Source: Saturnia japonica
Taxonomy: Eukaryota > Arthropoda > Insecta > Lepidoptera > Saturniidae
Assembly: GCA_033032175.1 (NCBI GenBank)
Contig: CM065309.1
Coordinates: 10,044,001-10,108,000 of the forward strand
Direction: 5' to 3'
DNA: 64,000 nt
Position 1 is the first letter of the stretch, and each line of letters starts with the position of its first letter. Under the pieces are notes generated by a model. The model made no database searches and was not told the origin of the DNA. It saw nothing but the letters and a program-made list of their open reading frames with translations. This document shows positions 24,049 through 36,714 of the stretch, in pieces. The position numbers and the translations under genes are program-made.

Positions 24049-27000
24049 TTATCCGCGGAAAGGTTGCTGAGCGAATTGTTGTTGCGGAAATTGTTGCTGG
24101 GGCTGTTGAGGTCTTGATTCGATATATTGTAGAGCACGGAGGATGGCTTCAGGGATTGGGGGTGGTGTGGGAAGATGAGCACCCTCAGCACGGAAACCTG
24201 TAAATATAAATAAGATAAATGTTGTTTTGAACAAAAATTAAAAGTCATGAAAATTAAAAATCACAAGTCTGTTACAAACTACAGTCGATCATTTGGTTAC
24301 AAAATATGTAACTTTATTGGTGAATTAAATATTCTAGATATGTATATCAAATATCTTAAATATCGTAAATTAAGTTACAATAGCATTCCATTCGTTTATG
24401 ACTAAACAAGGTAAAAAAGAATGACAAAAGTTATGGGAACAAATAATTATTGCGACGTCGCATGAATGAATCAAAATTGGTTAACGCGAGATTTCGGATT
24501 TCATTAGACATATTTTATTACATAATTTATTATAAAAGCTTCAATTATTTACAAATTAATATAAAATTATGCATATATACTTTAAATTTTTTTCTAATAA
24601 CTTTATCTGCTCTGTTTAGTCGTCATTTCAACAAAATTAAGATACTGTCTGGTTTTCACCACATGTTAACATCATTGTTAAGTTATTTGGCCATGACATG
24701 CCATTTAGTGTGAGCAAAGATAATGTAACCATAATTTATTACAACCGAGATCAAATAGCAAGTTTTGTTTAAATCTCATGGTATGCTGATGTGAGTGATA
24801 TGTTACAAATTTTAATCATGTTATTTTAGTACAAGAGAGCGAATTTTATCAATCATTTATAATAGGAAAATAATTTAACCCCACAAAAATGAACGTAAAA
24901 TTGCCATAAATATACTATCCCCGGGAGCACAGTTATAAAGAAGTAGTCAAAAATAGGAAATCCTCAAAAAATATAGTACTTTCAATCTTTTTTAAATCAA
25001 AATTTGTTAATTTCATTTTACTTACCGTTCTCGTCAGCGATGTAATTGACAGCAATAGGAGAACCTTCAGGAGAAGTGTAGCTGAACGAGCCTTGTGCTA
25101 CCTGGGCTTCGGCATCTTTAACTCCAGGGTTCTTCAAGTAGCCTTGTTCTTGAGCAGCGATTCCGTTACCAGTTTCGTAACTAAAGCAAACATTTATATG
25201 TCAAAAACACTTAACAGAAATATATATATATATAAAAAACAAGAAGACTGCAAATTTAAATCAGTCGAATTAACTAGGCAACACTGCTTACGAGTAAAAG
25301 TTTTAGTCCGAAAATATGATGACAAAATGCTTACGACAAGCTTTTAAAATATTAAGTTAAATTAATACTATCTGCAATATTTTGCATAATATGCTAATGT
25401 AAACCGTAATTATGAATGATAATATCAATCACTCAGACTGTTTAGTTCGTAACAAACCAAATTCAAGTGTAGCTATAATAGGTAATTAGACACGCCTATA
25501 AATATCAAATATAATAAGAGGTTTCACCAAAACCTACTCAGATCATGCAATCACAATGCATTGTCAATCTATCGCTCTTGGGAATTTTGTGTTTCTGCAT
25601 AAGGTACTCACATACCATTATATGTTTTACCCTTGTTTTGAAATGTACCGTTGTTTTAATTGCGCTAACACATAAGTTGAATTATCATAAATTATTGTGT
25701 TATGAGCTAAGCCTCGTGTTCACAAGAAATTTAATGTAGGTAATGCGATTTGAAGTTTTAATTGGTGATTAAATTTATAGTTGATTACAAAATTAAGAAC
25801 AACATAAACTATTCCATTATTACTAGTTTATATAATAAGGTATATCTATATATATTGATGTCGACAAAAAAAATTACAATATACTTGGTTAATTAGATTA
25901 TAATAATTAAACATAAGGAGTACCTATTATGCTTGATGCTCCGGTTCATCATTTTTAATATGAAATTTCAAGCAAATGGACACATTCATTTTTGTGATCA
26001 AGTTACATACTTTACTAGGTTATGACTTTCATATAATTATTAATACAATTGAAGAATACAATAATTAACAATACTATATTTAATGGACATGAAATACCGC
26101 AGTAAATACGACTGGTCACCAAGTATAAAATAAATTAAAATCCGAAGCATTTAAAAACTTTAATTATCCTTTAAATAAATAAATTTATCGTCCAAGTACA
26201 TACGTTTTATAAGAAACTACACGTTTAATCAAATCATTGATATAATTCTTCAGAAGTGAATATTTCTCAAAATTCTAAGCAGTGCGGCGTCTTAAGCAGT
26301 CAATTACATAACGATATAGGCTTGGCTGAGATCGTCTGGGTAGATGAGTCACAAATTTATTAATACTCCCTACTCCTGAGAGATACACATAGCTACATGT
26401 TAAGAAGTATATTAATTTATATCTCAGTAAAGATTCATAATATATACAGAACTACTCGATTTCAAATAAAATGTACCTAGTTGTTGTGATAATTAGGTGC
26501 GGTAAAATCAACGTTTTGTTTTCCAAAATTATAAGTAAACTATTTAGAGAGATTCCAAAGTTAAAAGGCTTCTTAAAGTTATTTAGATAAACGAATCTAT
26601 AAAATCAACGACAATACATACAATCCGTATCCGAAGCTTGTTGTGACGTCTTTATTTATGCGAATAGGCAATCAATTGCAAAATGGAGGTTAAGTAATAA
26701 AATTTGATCAGGTATATGAGGTTATACTGTAAAATTGAGGTTTTTAGTAGTATCCATTGTTGAGGATCACATGAATGGCCTCGTCTTGAAATAAATATTG
26801 CTTAAGGTGACAAAAGTTATACATTTTCTAACTTATACTTTTAACTTTTTATAAAATTTACAATTAAATTAGATAATATTCTACCTGTTTTATTAAATAT
26901 CACAACTTGCCTGAGTCACATACAAGCGTCGCTAGACGAAATAAATTTGTACGTTCGTTTTCCTACTTAGTATTCTATATTTAGCCCAAAAACAATTCGC

Positions 27001-28038
27001 CTTAGAACCTTCTTATGACAAAAAGTTGCATTTTATTGTGTATATGATCTTGTTAATAATAACACATAAATAACTGACATTTTATGTACTTCTATGTTTA
27101 TAATTTGCGTAGGAGTCTCGATATAATGCATATTTTCTTATAATTAAAATTGAATATGATACTGTAAAAAAGTAACTAGCTACATGTTATCAGTTATACA
27201 ACAAAAAATTACCTGTATTGATAGGAGCCATCGGGATTAATTTCCTGCGATTGTTTGATGATAGGAATTACATTGTCTTGGTACTGTTGTTGATATTGTT
27301 GTTGAGGAGAGAACTGGGGTGCAGAATAAGCCAGTGCTATGAGAGCAGAAAGAACCACGAACTGGAAAAGACAATAATTCCTTAACATATTCAATATTCT
27401 TTCACAAAAACAAATTTCTCACACTTAATTAACTGAAATTGACCTTTGAAATCAACAGAGTTTATAATGCTGATCTGCGTTACAAAACGCAACACTCGAA
27501 GTTCGTAAATTTCAAAATTACAAAGTCATTTGCATTTTGATGCCGACACTTTATATGTTGTATGGGACACTGGTCTGTATCTGAGCGTAATCATATTTAA
27601 CTTTATAACTTCTGTTAACATCATAATAAAGTAAATTATTAGTATAAAACTTAGTATTCCTTAGAATTAAAAATATAAAATAAAACGTAAGTTTGTTTAT
27701 ATTACTTAGATTAAATAAATATGTAATTTTGGTTGTATGATATTTATTAAATTTTTACAATAAATATCTAGTCCCAAAATTATCTTAGAAAGACGTAACA
27801 ATATATCGGTAGCTATTATTTTACTAAGTGAACAGATATATGGAAGTAACAGTAGTAACAAAGATTACTTAATGAGAATTACTTAGATGAACTGTCTATT
27901 CAATTTAATTTCAATATATAAGCAATACTAGTGATCAACTAGTTTTCGTTTTTATAAATTATTGTCAAGTAAAAATATAATTTTATTATCCTTGTTAAAG
28001 TTAACTAAGAGTTCTTTATGTCTACTCACCGACTTCAT
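24049..28038 (-). CDS. RR-1 cuticular protein (153 aa, 4 exons)
   Basis: Exons are 28030-28038, 27213-27361, 25026-25180 and 24049-24197; introns are all GT-AG, phases 0, 2 and 1. Total 462 nt. Residues 1-17 ([17 protein letters not shown]) are a signal peptide split by the first intron after MKS, a common layout for insect cuticle genes. A Gln/Tyr-rich mature N-terminus follows, then the extended RR-1 domain. G83-x8-G92-x6-Y99-x-A101-x-E103-x-G105-F106-x7-P114 fits the Rebers-Riddiford consensus exactly, apart from the permitted Phe for Tyr. The tail is [12 protein letters not shown] plus a Gln-rich end [16 protein letters not shown]. Expected to bind chitin in soft cuticle. It resembles larval cuticle proteins and SgAbd-type endocuticle proteins. 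No disabling change was seen. A broken tandem paralogue lies at 37325-41372. Where copy 2 has AATAAA in its 3' flank, this copy has the weaker AGTAAA (23885-23890, minus). Confidence 0.95.
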
Positions 28039-28099
28039 TTTTGTTTATAAAATGAAAATGAATGTGCAGACGATCTTCGATAGATGTTTGAGGCGGGAA

Positions 28100-28131
28100 T
28101 GATTTTTCAGACGGCAGTCGCAGCTTATATA
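28100..28131 (-). promoter_or_regulatory. Core promoter of CPR gene 2 (TATA + initiator)
   Basis: TATATAAG on the minus strand (28124-28131) is followed 31 nt later by TCATTC, with its A at 28100. The 5' UTR is about 62 nt. The same arrangement and sequence are kept at 41444-41475 in the paralogue. Confidence 0.75.
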
Positions 28132-28515
28132 CTAGACGAAGCCGACACACCTCGTGAAATTGGAGTACAGGTGTTTATGCGATCGCGCAGACATATCGCA
28201 TAGAGCGCTAGCTGTACATCAAAGCCACCGGCCTGCCCCTCGCCTATCTATTTTTTATTAGAATTATTTTCCTATAAAACTGGTAATTACAGTTATCTTA
28301 TGAAAAGTACATCTTCACAACTCATTAACCTATAAATTTCAATAATACATATAATAACAACAATAATTTTAAGTTTTTTAATGTACAGTAAGTAACAGAT
28401 ATAAGTTAGTAATCATTACCTTCTATAGCTTTCTATAACAAGCCTCAAGCAGGTCCATAGTCCTAAAAGTGAGATACTACTTATATATTATACTTCTACC
28501 CCTGAGGACTAATTG

Positions 28516-29111
28516 GCATGACGTTCATGGTTACTTCTCCGCTTTATAGGATTATAATGTGAAGCCTACAAACCCTCTTCAATAAATAAGATATAAAATA
28601 CAAAAGGCTTTTTTGTATTTTTAACGAGTATTTCCAGAGATTAGCACGTTCAAACAAACAAATAAACAAAAATACAATCTCTTGATCTTTATAATTTTAT
28701 AAGTAGGTTTATAAAATAAAACTCTAAAACTTGCCTAATCTATCTATTTATTTATCTTCATCGCGAGTCTACATTTAAGTTAAGGTACCTAAATGATTAT
28801 ATATGACAATAATGATCAAGTTTAAGAATTTTCATTTGAAAAAGCTGTACCAGTCTTGTAAAAATATGGGAACATCAATCTTCGGGTAAATACTTTTTAT
28901 GATCTTTAGCATTTTTAATTTTATTGGCAGAAGTTGTTTAGAACTTTATGTATTGCCGATTCTTTGCTCAAACATATATCTTAGTTATATAAAAATATCG
29001 GCGCAGTTCCTTCCGACTCCTTCGGAGGCAGCGCGGAGACGGAGGAGGCGCGGACGGGAGTTGCCCGCCGCGGGCAAAGTTTATTGTTCATGACTTTAAT
29101 TTTTATATATT
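28516..29111. other. Gene-free stretch with a GC-rich island (28988-29085)
   Basis: Mostly AT-rich. The island contains GGCAGCGCGGAGACGGAGGA and TTGCCCGCCGCGGGCAAAG, the latter a perfect hairpin-forming palindrome. This is very unlike its surroundings, so it is probably an inserted fragment of a GC-rich retroelement. No protein homology recognised. Confidence 0.45.
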
Positions 29112-29640
29112 AACTAGCTGTGCCCGCGGCTTCGCTCATGTATACTACAGGTTGCCCGCGCGGATCTTATTCCTCACTCTCGGCTATTTTAAAGACAAAA
29201 ATGCTTATTGTGGGTGTTCCTTAAAAGATAGACATATACTCTCGCTGACTTTTTTGTATGGTCTTTTTAATGTCTACAATTATTTAGTACACTAATTTGC
29301 TATATCTCTTATGGTTTACTCAGCGAAAGCCATTTAAGCGCCCGAATTGATTCACCATGACCAGTTTCTTTTTATTCGCACGGAACACTAATTCTTTTTC
29401 CAAAATAAAAGTAGCCTAAGTCATTCCTTGCAACATCAGTCATCTGCCATTGAAGGACCCGTCAAAATCGATCCAACCGATTCAGAGATTACCCGGAACA
29501 AACAGACAGAAAGACAGACAGACAACATTTTTTAAAGTTGGTGTTTTGTTGTAGGTATCGTATATACTTTCATATGCATTAAGTAAAAAACTATCATTTT
29601 GACATTACAAACAGACACTTCAATTTTATTAATTGTGTAG
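29112..29640 (+). mobile_element. Repeat family A, full-length-looking copy
   Basis: Starts CTAGCTGTGCCCGCGGCTTC and runs through GGGTGTTCCTTAAAAGATAG, GCCATTTAAGCGCCCGAATT and GGAACAAACAGACAGAAAGA to ATTTTATTAATTGTGTAGAT. Other copies: 45770-46308 (inverted), 47046-48240 (interrupted), 18150-18420, 10165-10500 and pieces at 225-410 and 1760-1945. The CTAG end (in reverse, ...GGGCACAGCTAG|T) is compatible with a Helitron 3' end, but this is not proven. Confidence 0.7.
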
Positions 29641-29739
29641 ATATCATGGTAAAGCAAAAATATGCGTCATGTGGAAAAGGTCATGGCTTTACAACTAACA
29701 ATGACCAATTGAGTTCTTCGAACAGAAACTACAAAATAT

Positions 29740-29860
29740 TTTTTTTTGTAAAAATTTTTTTTTGTATAACTAAGGTTGCACACTAGCGTATGACCTGTTT
29801 GATGGTAAGCTGCTACTGTAGCCTATGGACGCTTGTAATAATACCATATTCGACCAACAA
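29740..29860 (-). mobile_element. LINE 3' tail fragment, inverted
   Basis: The minus strand reads GTCCATAGGCTACAGTAGCA, then CTTACCATCAAACAGGTC, and ends in a run of A (poly-T on the plus strand at about 29740-29765). Confidence 0.6.
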
Positions 29861-30325
29861 GAACCTCCTACTACTCCTCCACCTACTCCAAGAAGTTCTC
29901 AAAACCCTACTAACCGCTAGAACAAAACACTAGGTTATTTGTTCACGGGAAATGCACGCCATTGTTAAAGTGATACGGCATATAAATTGTTAACAATATA
30001 GGTAAAAATAAAATTACGGGATGTAACGGGACGTAACTATAAACACGTGCACACACACCGCTAGTAATAAAATAAATCGGGAAATCTATATCCTTGAAAA
30101 GACAAACTACCAATGTAAAAAAGTAATAAACAAGTTGGTTAATTAAATAAATCCTATAATGAAACGAAAGGTTTCCTCAAAAATGTGGAATAAAATTTAA
30201 ATAACAAAATGTTCTTTTTTATACTCAATATAACCTTTCAACATAGATAAGATCACACAACAAAATCACACACGCATACACAAACACATAATACATGCAC
30301 ATTTGCGCCCTGATACATATAGTAC
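29861..30325. other. No gene seen
   Basis: AT-rich, with a CA-rich patch around 30255-30305 (CACACACGCATACACAAACA). Confidence 0.4.
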
Positions 30326-30329
30326 ACCA

Positions 30330-30640
30330 CTAATTACCATAGGACACCATTAATTGCTTAAGTAATCTATACATATAAAATGCTTTGTCCTGAATGACTG
30401 GCGGATCAACGCACAGCCTAAACCGCTGATCGTAGAAACCTGAAACTTGGAGAGTATGTTCTTTGCACGACGTAGACATCCGATAAGAAAGGATTTTCCG
30501 AAATTCTACCCCTGAGGGGGTGAAAAAGGGTGGCAAAGTTATTCTTAAAGCTAAGATGTTCATAATATGGTTATTATAGACATACGACAAACCTTGTGGT
30601 CCTACTGGCAAGACAAAGATCACTTCAATTTAATTAAATT
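30330..30640 (-). mobile_element. Repeat family Y, fragment 1
   Basis: Shares CATATAAAATGCTTTGTCCT, GGATCAACGCACAGCCTAAA and TTCCGAAATTCTACCCCTGA with 31205-31615, 41613-41700 and 62135-62860. Strand is arbitrary. Confidence 0.65.
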
Positions 30641-31075
30641 TATAGACAAAATTGGTTTTCATATGCTTAACTTCAAGCAGTGATGGCTCAGTGTTAGCGT
30701 CGATCGACGTCACTTCGAAACTTGGAAACCCTGTAATGAGTCTGAGCTTTCGATGAAGGAAAACATCATAATTAATCTATAGCTTGGGCATAGTCGGGTC
30801 ATTTTCTAATGCCTGCTTGGCTAGCTACCACCCTCAAGTTGAAAATCTGTCGCGCAGTGCCTATACTTTTGTTCCGGCAGCTGCACTCGAGAGCTAGCCT
30901 CCCTCTCGGCTTAGTCTATTACCATCTTTGGCGACATCGTTACTTAACATCATGTGAGGTTGTAGCCAAACGCTAAACCTTTAAAGAATTTAAAAAATGA
31001 GAACTTTGGATTTTTTTTTACATAATACGCATTCAAACATAAAGAAGGCACATAAAGCTACCATTATTCTTTTTT
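30641..31075 (+). mobile_element. SINE2-containing composite, inverted copy at 60880-61500
   Basis: Includes CAGTGATGGCTCAGTGTTAG (A-box-like), then GAAAGCTCAGACTCATTACA in reverse and CTGCACTCGAGAGCTAGCCT. Together with about 100 bp of the neighbouring family Y copy it is repeated in reverse at 60880-61500, so the SINE and its host element were copied as one piece. Confidence 0.65.
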
Positions 31076-31204
31076 TGGGTGTGTTGTATATTCCATTACT
31101 ACGCAAATAGACATAGTAGGTATATAGGGTAGGGTTGAAGGGGGCACCTTTGAATACTTTTTAGTTATTAAATTATATTTCTTTTATGGTGTTATAAATC
31201 AAGA

Positions 31205-31615
31205 TATATTATCTATACATATAAAATGCTTTGTCCTGAATGACTGACTGACGGATCAACGCACAGCCTAAACTGCTGATCGTAGAAACCTGAAACTTGG
31301 AGGTTGTGTTCTTTGTATGACGTAGGTTTCCGATAAGAAAGGATTTCCGAAATTCTACCCCTAAGGGGTGAAAAAGGGGCCAAAGTTTGTATGGCACAAC
31401 GTGATTCCCTGGTTCAATCTACTTCAAATTTTGCATAAACATTTTTTTACAGAATTGATGGAAGACATGTTTCGTATGTTGTTGAAATTCATCCCCTAAC
31501 GGGGTTGAAAAGGGGTGGAAAGTTATTTTGGCGGTGATTTGCTTCAAAGTTGATATCAATACAAGGAGTATTTTGACACATATTTGAAAATTCAATCCGA
31601 TTTTATTCAAAAATA
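31205..31615 (-). mobile_element. Repeat family Y, fragment 2
   Basis: Begins CTATACATATAAAATGCTTT and includes AAAGGGGCCAAAGTTTGTAT and TTCATCCCCTAACGGGGTTG, a small dyad CCCCTAACGGGG. Matches 62135-62850. Confidence 0.7.
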
Positions 31616-31689
31616 TTGACCTCACTTAATTTGATATATTTAATAAAATAGTACAAATAAATTAATGACAATTCTACTAAAATAATATT

Positions 31690-33029
31690 CTCACATTAAA
31701 AAAATGAATGATCTGATAGTTTCATATATAAGGATATATCTGTAGCTTTGTCTGTATATGAAACATTTTTTCAAAATATTGTGTTCCATAATTATCTATA
31801 TAATCAATAAATGTAAATATAGGTATTTTTTAAAAGTGAAAACTTCTATATGAAGGGTGTAAATTCATGTAAGTCGACATCGACATAGTCATGTGACGTG
31901 TTAACGATAGACGGAGTCTTTCTAGCAATATAACCAAAAAATTAAGAATATCATTATTCTTTTTTTAATACCTACAATTATTATGCAATGCGTATTTTAA
32001 AGTAATTTAGGAGTTATTTTACTAATGTGATAAAATAAATTTGTTCTGTGGAACAGTTTTGAAATACAAGTTTTAATTTAAGATCAAATAATTAATGTCG
32101 ATATAAAAAAAAAACAACTGTTTGTTTATAGTTTTAAGTTTTCTCTTCTGTCGGTAGAACTCATGTCTGCTTTTTATTTTTTTATTTTCTAACAGTATTC
32201 ATAGACGGCGCTGTACGGCTTGGTTTAAATTATCACAAAATTGGTTTGATATTTATCTTCACACTTAAGTATATTTTCTGAAAGCACTTAAATTAATAAT
32301 TTAAGACTGGGCTTTTACTATTATTTTATAGAATTTGTTAGATAAATATTAAGGATATTTTTAAATATTTCAATTAGTAACAAAATCTCTTTTATCTACA
32401 TTTCTACGGTACATGTTGTTTGGTATTTTTGGCTACCAAGATTTATATAAAATTACACTAACCAGACATACTATAAACTTTATATTAAAAATCGTAGGTA
32501 AACTGGAAAATAATGGTTTATAAAAATAAAGTTATTTAACAAACTTAGTGTTTCGTAAAGGATTGCAAAGCTCAACATTTTTTTATGTCTTTATGCGTGC
32601 ATATATATTCCCGAAGGAATTAGGCAGAGATGTACTAATGTATACCCAAAGTTCGCCGTGTATATTTTTGGTCCCATGTAAGTAATAGGGTGTGGGATTA
32701 TTGTATTTAATCGGGTACAAAGCCAATTTCCGAGCTGCTACTGAGAATTTCATAGAACAACCCAATAACACTTTGCTCAACTTGGGAATCGGACCCAGGA
32801 CCTCGATCATAGCCGTCAGTCTTCATGTATTTTAGATAATATCGGTATGATTGTTAAACTGTGATATGAATTGACATTTAAAATTATTTTAGTTGGGTAT
32901 TATCAAAGCTTAATCGAGTCAGATACTAAATCTAAATGAGATTGAGGCGAGGTGAGGTTTTTATAATAGTTGCTGTTTTTCATACACGAAATATACTACG
33001 TGGACAAAGTCGCGGGGCACAGCTAGTCA
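31690..33029. mobile_element. Repeat family X, copy 1
   Basis: Shares CAGTATTCATAGACGGCGCT, then ACTGGAAAATAATGGTTTAT, an embedded SINE1 (32583-32830) and the end GACAAAGTCGCGGGGCACAG plus CTAG, with 34540-37117 and 42212-42768. It is about 1.1-1.3 kb and non-coding. The CTAG end is compatible with a Helitron derivative; this is inference only. Confidence 0.6.
32583..32830 (-). mobile_element. SINE1 copy inside family X
   Basis: On the minus strand the head carries GAGGTCCTGGGTCCGATTCC (degenerate B box), followed by the body (TGGGACCAAAAATATACACG) and a tail end near GAATATATATGCACGC. Confidence 0.7.
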
Positions 33030-33314
33030 ATTATAAATATGTGTTCATATTCTTTTCGTATAGAATCTATTGTTAGTAGTAGTATTGGTAGCATTATTAT
33101 TGGAAGTCTTGTGGTCAGATCAACAAGTATGTGCGTCGATTTTCAGAATCAATCGGTGTATATCCAGTTTCTATTTACGCAGGTCCGTATGACAGTGGCG
33201 AGTGCCGAGGGATTACTTATCTCTCGGTGGTCACCACTGTATTTGGATTGTACTATGCTTACACTATCAGGCGTAGTTATATTATTAAACGTACTTCAAT
33301 AAATTTTAACAGTA

Positions 33315-33430
33315 ATAACTTCTTGGAGAGGTGGGTTAATGTCGGCAACGCGCTAGTGATACCTAAACGGCGTCCATAGGCTACAATAGACACTTACCAT
33401 CATACGTTAGTATGCTTGTTTGCCACCTTA
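33315..33430 (+). mobile_element. LINE 3' tail fragment (left edge of duplication copy 2)
   Basis: GGTGGGTTAATGTCGGCAAC, then GTCCATAGGCTACAATAGAC, ending TGCTTGTTTGCCACCTTAG. Orthologous in position to 21165-21295. Confidence 0.65.
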
Positions 33431-33584
33431 GTTGTTTAAAACAAATATTGTTTCTATGTCTACTGAATTGCAAGTGAAAAAGTTGTCCATACTAAAACAT
33501 CATTTAAAAAAATAGATTCAGTTAAAAGTTTCACAAGAATCGGGTTAAGGGAGACTCCACAGCACGGACCTTTAGTTAATATAG

Positions 33585-33846
33585 ATGGAATACGAATCCG
33601 GTAACCTTTTTATTTTCTTCTCTGTACTTGATACGAAACGTATGCATGATCTTCCATTTTCAGCTTTACCAGAAGCTGCACATGAACTACTAAGTGAAAT
33701 GATTACGCACAGATTGTTCTTTTCCCATGCTTTTAATATCCATGATCATCTTGCAGACCAAGGCCAAAGGCTGCAATGAGATTGGAAAATTGTCAAGCGA
33801 CTGGGATTGGGAGCGGCTGTCTTAGCCATCCTAAATTAAACAAAAA
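33585..33846 (+). pseudogene. Unidentified decayed coding-like segment, copy 2
   Basis: Starts MEYESGNLFIFFSVLDTKRM and continues HDLPFSALPEAAHELLSEMI to a stop at about 33779. In another frame AAMRLENCQATGIGSGCLSH follows, then PKLNKNGDF, where homology to copy 1 is lost. It differs from copy 1 both in residues and in the site of frame damage. Product unknown. Confidence 0.45.
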
Positions 33847-35372
33847 CGGTGACTTTTCAAATAACACCTCGAAACACCAATCCAGCCCCATCTACCCGGT
33901 GGGGTATGACAATTATTAGAATGATAATTGCGATCAACATAATTATGTAGGGAAAATCCATTCATTATTGTCATTTAATAGGTATTTATTACAAATTTAA
34001 AACCGAAAAATACTATTAATCTGAAAATTAAACTAATTATAATGTTGACAACTAATTTAAGTTAATTTATTAAATTAATTTAACAAGTTAAGACTGACCA
34101 GCAGATATCTTTTGAAATAAAGGGAAAAACGTAAGCTTTCTTGATAATAATATGAAAGAAGAAACTTTTTTGGTGATAGTATAAAAGACTTTCATTTTTC
34201 AAGAACTTTTTTTTTTATATTCGTGTAAAATAAAATTCTCTGTAATATCATTCATGTACACTGTATATGAAAGTTAAGTAACTCATGCTGTATATTAAAT
34301 TTTTAAGTTATTGTAGGAACAATGTTACTTCCCGCTGTATTGAGTTAACTTTCACTGGCGGTTAACGTTATTTCTGGACTGTACCGTAGTTATTATATCA
34401 GGAACTGTACAGTCATTTTGCTGAGGTAGTATGAAAAACCTATACCAATAGGCATTATAAATTATATTTTAGTAATTAATATCAAATGAAATATGGTGAA
34501 ATGTTATTTATAAATCTTTATGAAAAGTGTAATAATAATATTATAGTATTCTTTTCTATACTTATAATAAAATAGTAAAGAGTCCTTATACACATACAGT
34601 AAAGAGTACATTGAAGATATTTGAGAAAAAATAATACGGGGGTTTAGAAACATGGACAGAACATATTTCGATAGTTTTTGAAATTTTTGTCTGTCTGTCT
34701 TTCTGTCGGTATGTTTGAACACCCATCACGCAAAAACTACTGGACCGAATTTAATGAAATTTGGTACGATTGTAACTTATAGTCTGAAGGTACATTTAGG
34801 ATATATTTTTATACGTATGAACATTTGTATGGTTTATAAATTGCGTTTAAGTTTTGTACATATAAAAAAGGAATGTATGTGTATGTAACTCTGTAATGTA
34901 TTTAAAATATTTACTGAAATGAAGGGATAAGAAACCAAATTATTTTATTTTTACATAGTTTTTAGGAAAATCAATAAATGTAAATATAACTATTTTTATT
35001 TTCCAACAGTATTCATAGATGGCGCTTTACGGTTATTTGGTTTAAGTCACGTATACATTTTCTGCAAGCACGAATATTAATTAAGAATGGGTTTTTATTA
35101 TTATTTTTAAATATTTTTAGATAAATTTCAAAGTTGTTTTTAAATATTTAAATAAGTAAAAATATCTATCTATCTTGATTTCAACGATAAATCTCGTTGT
35201 TTGGTGTATTTGTGCAATTATGATTTATATTAAATGACACTAAACAGACTTACTATAAAGCGGAATTATTCTCCGGAAAATAACGGTTTATAAATTTAAA
35301 GATATTAAATAAACATATCTTTTCATGTAATGGTTTGCAAAATTGAACATTTTTAATGCCTTTATGTGTGTA

Positions 35373-36671
35373 CAGGGTGGAAAAACGAACGGGGTATGGA
35401 GGAAAATTATATTAAATAATGAAGATATCAAATTTTACTCAAAAGAAACATTATTTTATTTTTTGGAATAATAATAACTGCATTCACAGATTTTCTAAAA
35501 AACGTTATTTATAGCGGGAATCAAATCGACAATTTTTTTTTCCAAAAACCCGACATACAGTATGTTGTTGCACTAATCGATAGGATCTATGATAAGGATA
35601 AAATCTCTCGAATAAACATTGTGTCTTACAATTAAAGGCGACCATGAAATTTAACAATTAATAAATGTAAAAGTTATTTTAATTTTCTTAAAATTCAACG
35701 ATGAGTGTAGGTACCCAAATAAAAGAAAAGATAATGTGTGAAGTATCTGTTAAAAGTTTTCAAGTAAATCATTTCTACATAAAGTAATTGGCAAAATTAT
35801 TATTACTTCCTATAGTCGTATGTATCATTGTCTTACTAATTATACGTTTTTATGTTGTAGGAAGACGAAAACTGCTGTTGATTTGTTGCAGGAGGAAGTC
35901 GCTAAGAAATTTCAGATAAATTATTAACGGTAGATTTCCGCAAAGTAACACCTTCGTCAATCAAATAACAAAGATTAATATATTAGTAAAAATAGATGGA
36001 ATAAATAATAAAATATATAATTAAAAGCCTCCACATTTGATAAGCTTCATAGACATTTATTTATGATGACTTGGAAGCTGGCTTTTAAAAAAACAAAGTC
36101 TTAAATTATTAGTAAGAAGTATCCGGATAGACAAATACTGCCTGTACTTTTTTATTCAACAAAGGTGGCCAATAAGCATACGGTCTGCTTGATCGTAAGC
36201 AGTTACCGTAGACTATGAATGCTTAAAATACTACGGTATCACTAGCGCGTTGCTAATGGGTCATTTGACTGCGATCTTCTGTAAGGTGGAGGTTAATTTA
36301 TTAAAATGTATGAAAATAATAATTTTAATTTAGTTAAATCTTTTCTTTAGATAATATTTGCTTTCATGTTAGTTCAATATGTACGAATCATTAAATTTTA
36401 TGGTCTCCTGTAATTATAAGATACAATGTTTATTCGAGAGATTTTACTTTTATCATAGACTCTATATCGATTGGTGCAATAACATAGTGCATGTCTGTTT
36501 TTAACATTTTTAGTTGGTTTGATTCTCAGTACAGATAACCTTTTGTAGAAAATCTGTGAATACTGTTATTATATTTAAGAAAAATAAAAGAATGTTTCCT
36601 TTGAGTTTAATTTGCTATCTTCAATATTTAATATACTTTTCTCTCCATGTCGCGTTCTTTTTTCCGTCCTG
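35373..36671. mobile_element. DNA transposon-like element with ~285-bp terminal inverted repeats
   Basis: Left arm 35373-35658 and right arm 36387-36671 are inverted copies at perhaps 80% identity by eye. Termini are CAGGGTGGAAAAACGAACG and, inverted, CAGGACGGAAAAAAGAACG. TGTA lies outside both ends (35369-35372, 36672-36675); a 5-bp reading (GTGTA) is also possible. The two other family X copies are uninterrupted at this point, so the insertion and target duplication are well supported. Inside is a 21-codon open stretch after a TTGTAG acceptor-like site (35862-35927: KTKTAVDLLQEEVAKKFQIN) and an inverted LINE tail (36150-36290). No transposase was recognised, and no superfamily is assigned. 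Confidence 0.85.
36150..36290 (-). mobile_element. LINE 3' tail inside the long-TIR element
   Basis: The minus strand contains CAACGCGCTAGTGATACCGT, then GTCTACGGTAACTGCTTACG. Same family as 21090-21295. Confidence 0.6.
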
Positions 36672-36714
36672 TGTATTTATATATACTATATATAAATATC
36701 ATTACGACTGTATT

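Larger units (their letters stand above)
21165..28515. repeat. Segmental duplication, copy 1 (contains CPR gene 2)
   Basis: Collinear with 33320-43937: shared LINE tail, unidentified decayed ORF, 3' flank, all four CPR exons with introns, promoter, and about 450 bp upstream ending at GTCCTAAAAGTGA...GAGGACTAAT. A repeat plus a SINE (22600-23430) is present only in this copy. The left edge may lie further left but is blurred by the LINE tail. Confidence 0.85.

Noticed and set aside
30330..30623. 97-codon open frame sharing MIFVLPVGPQGLSY with 61420-61650
   Set aside because: The similarity comes from the inverted composite repeat; the frame is not kept over the rest of the repeat.
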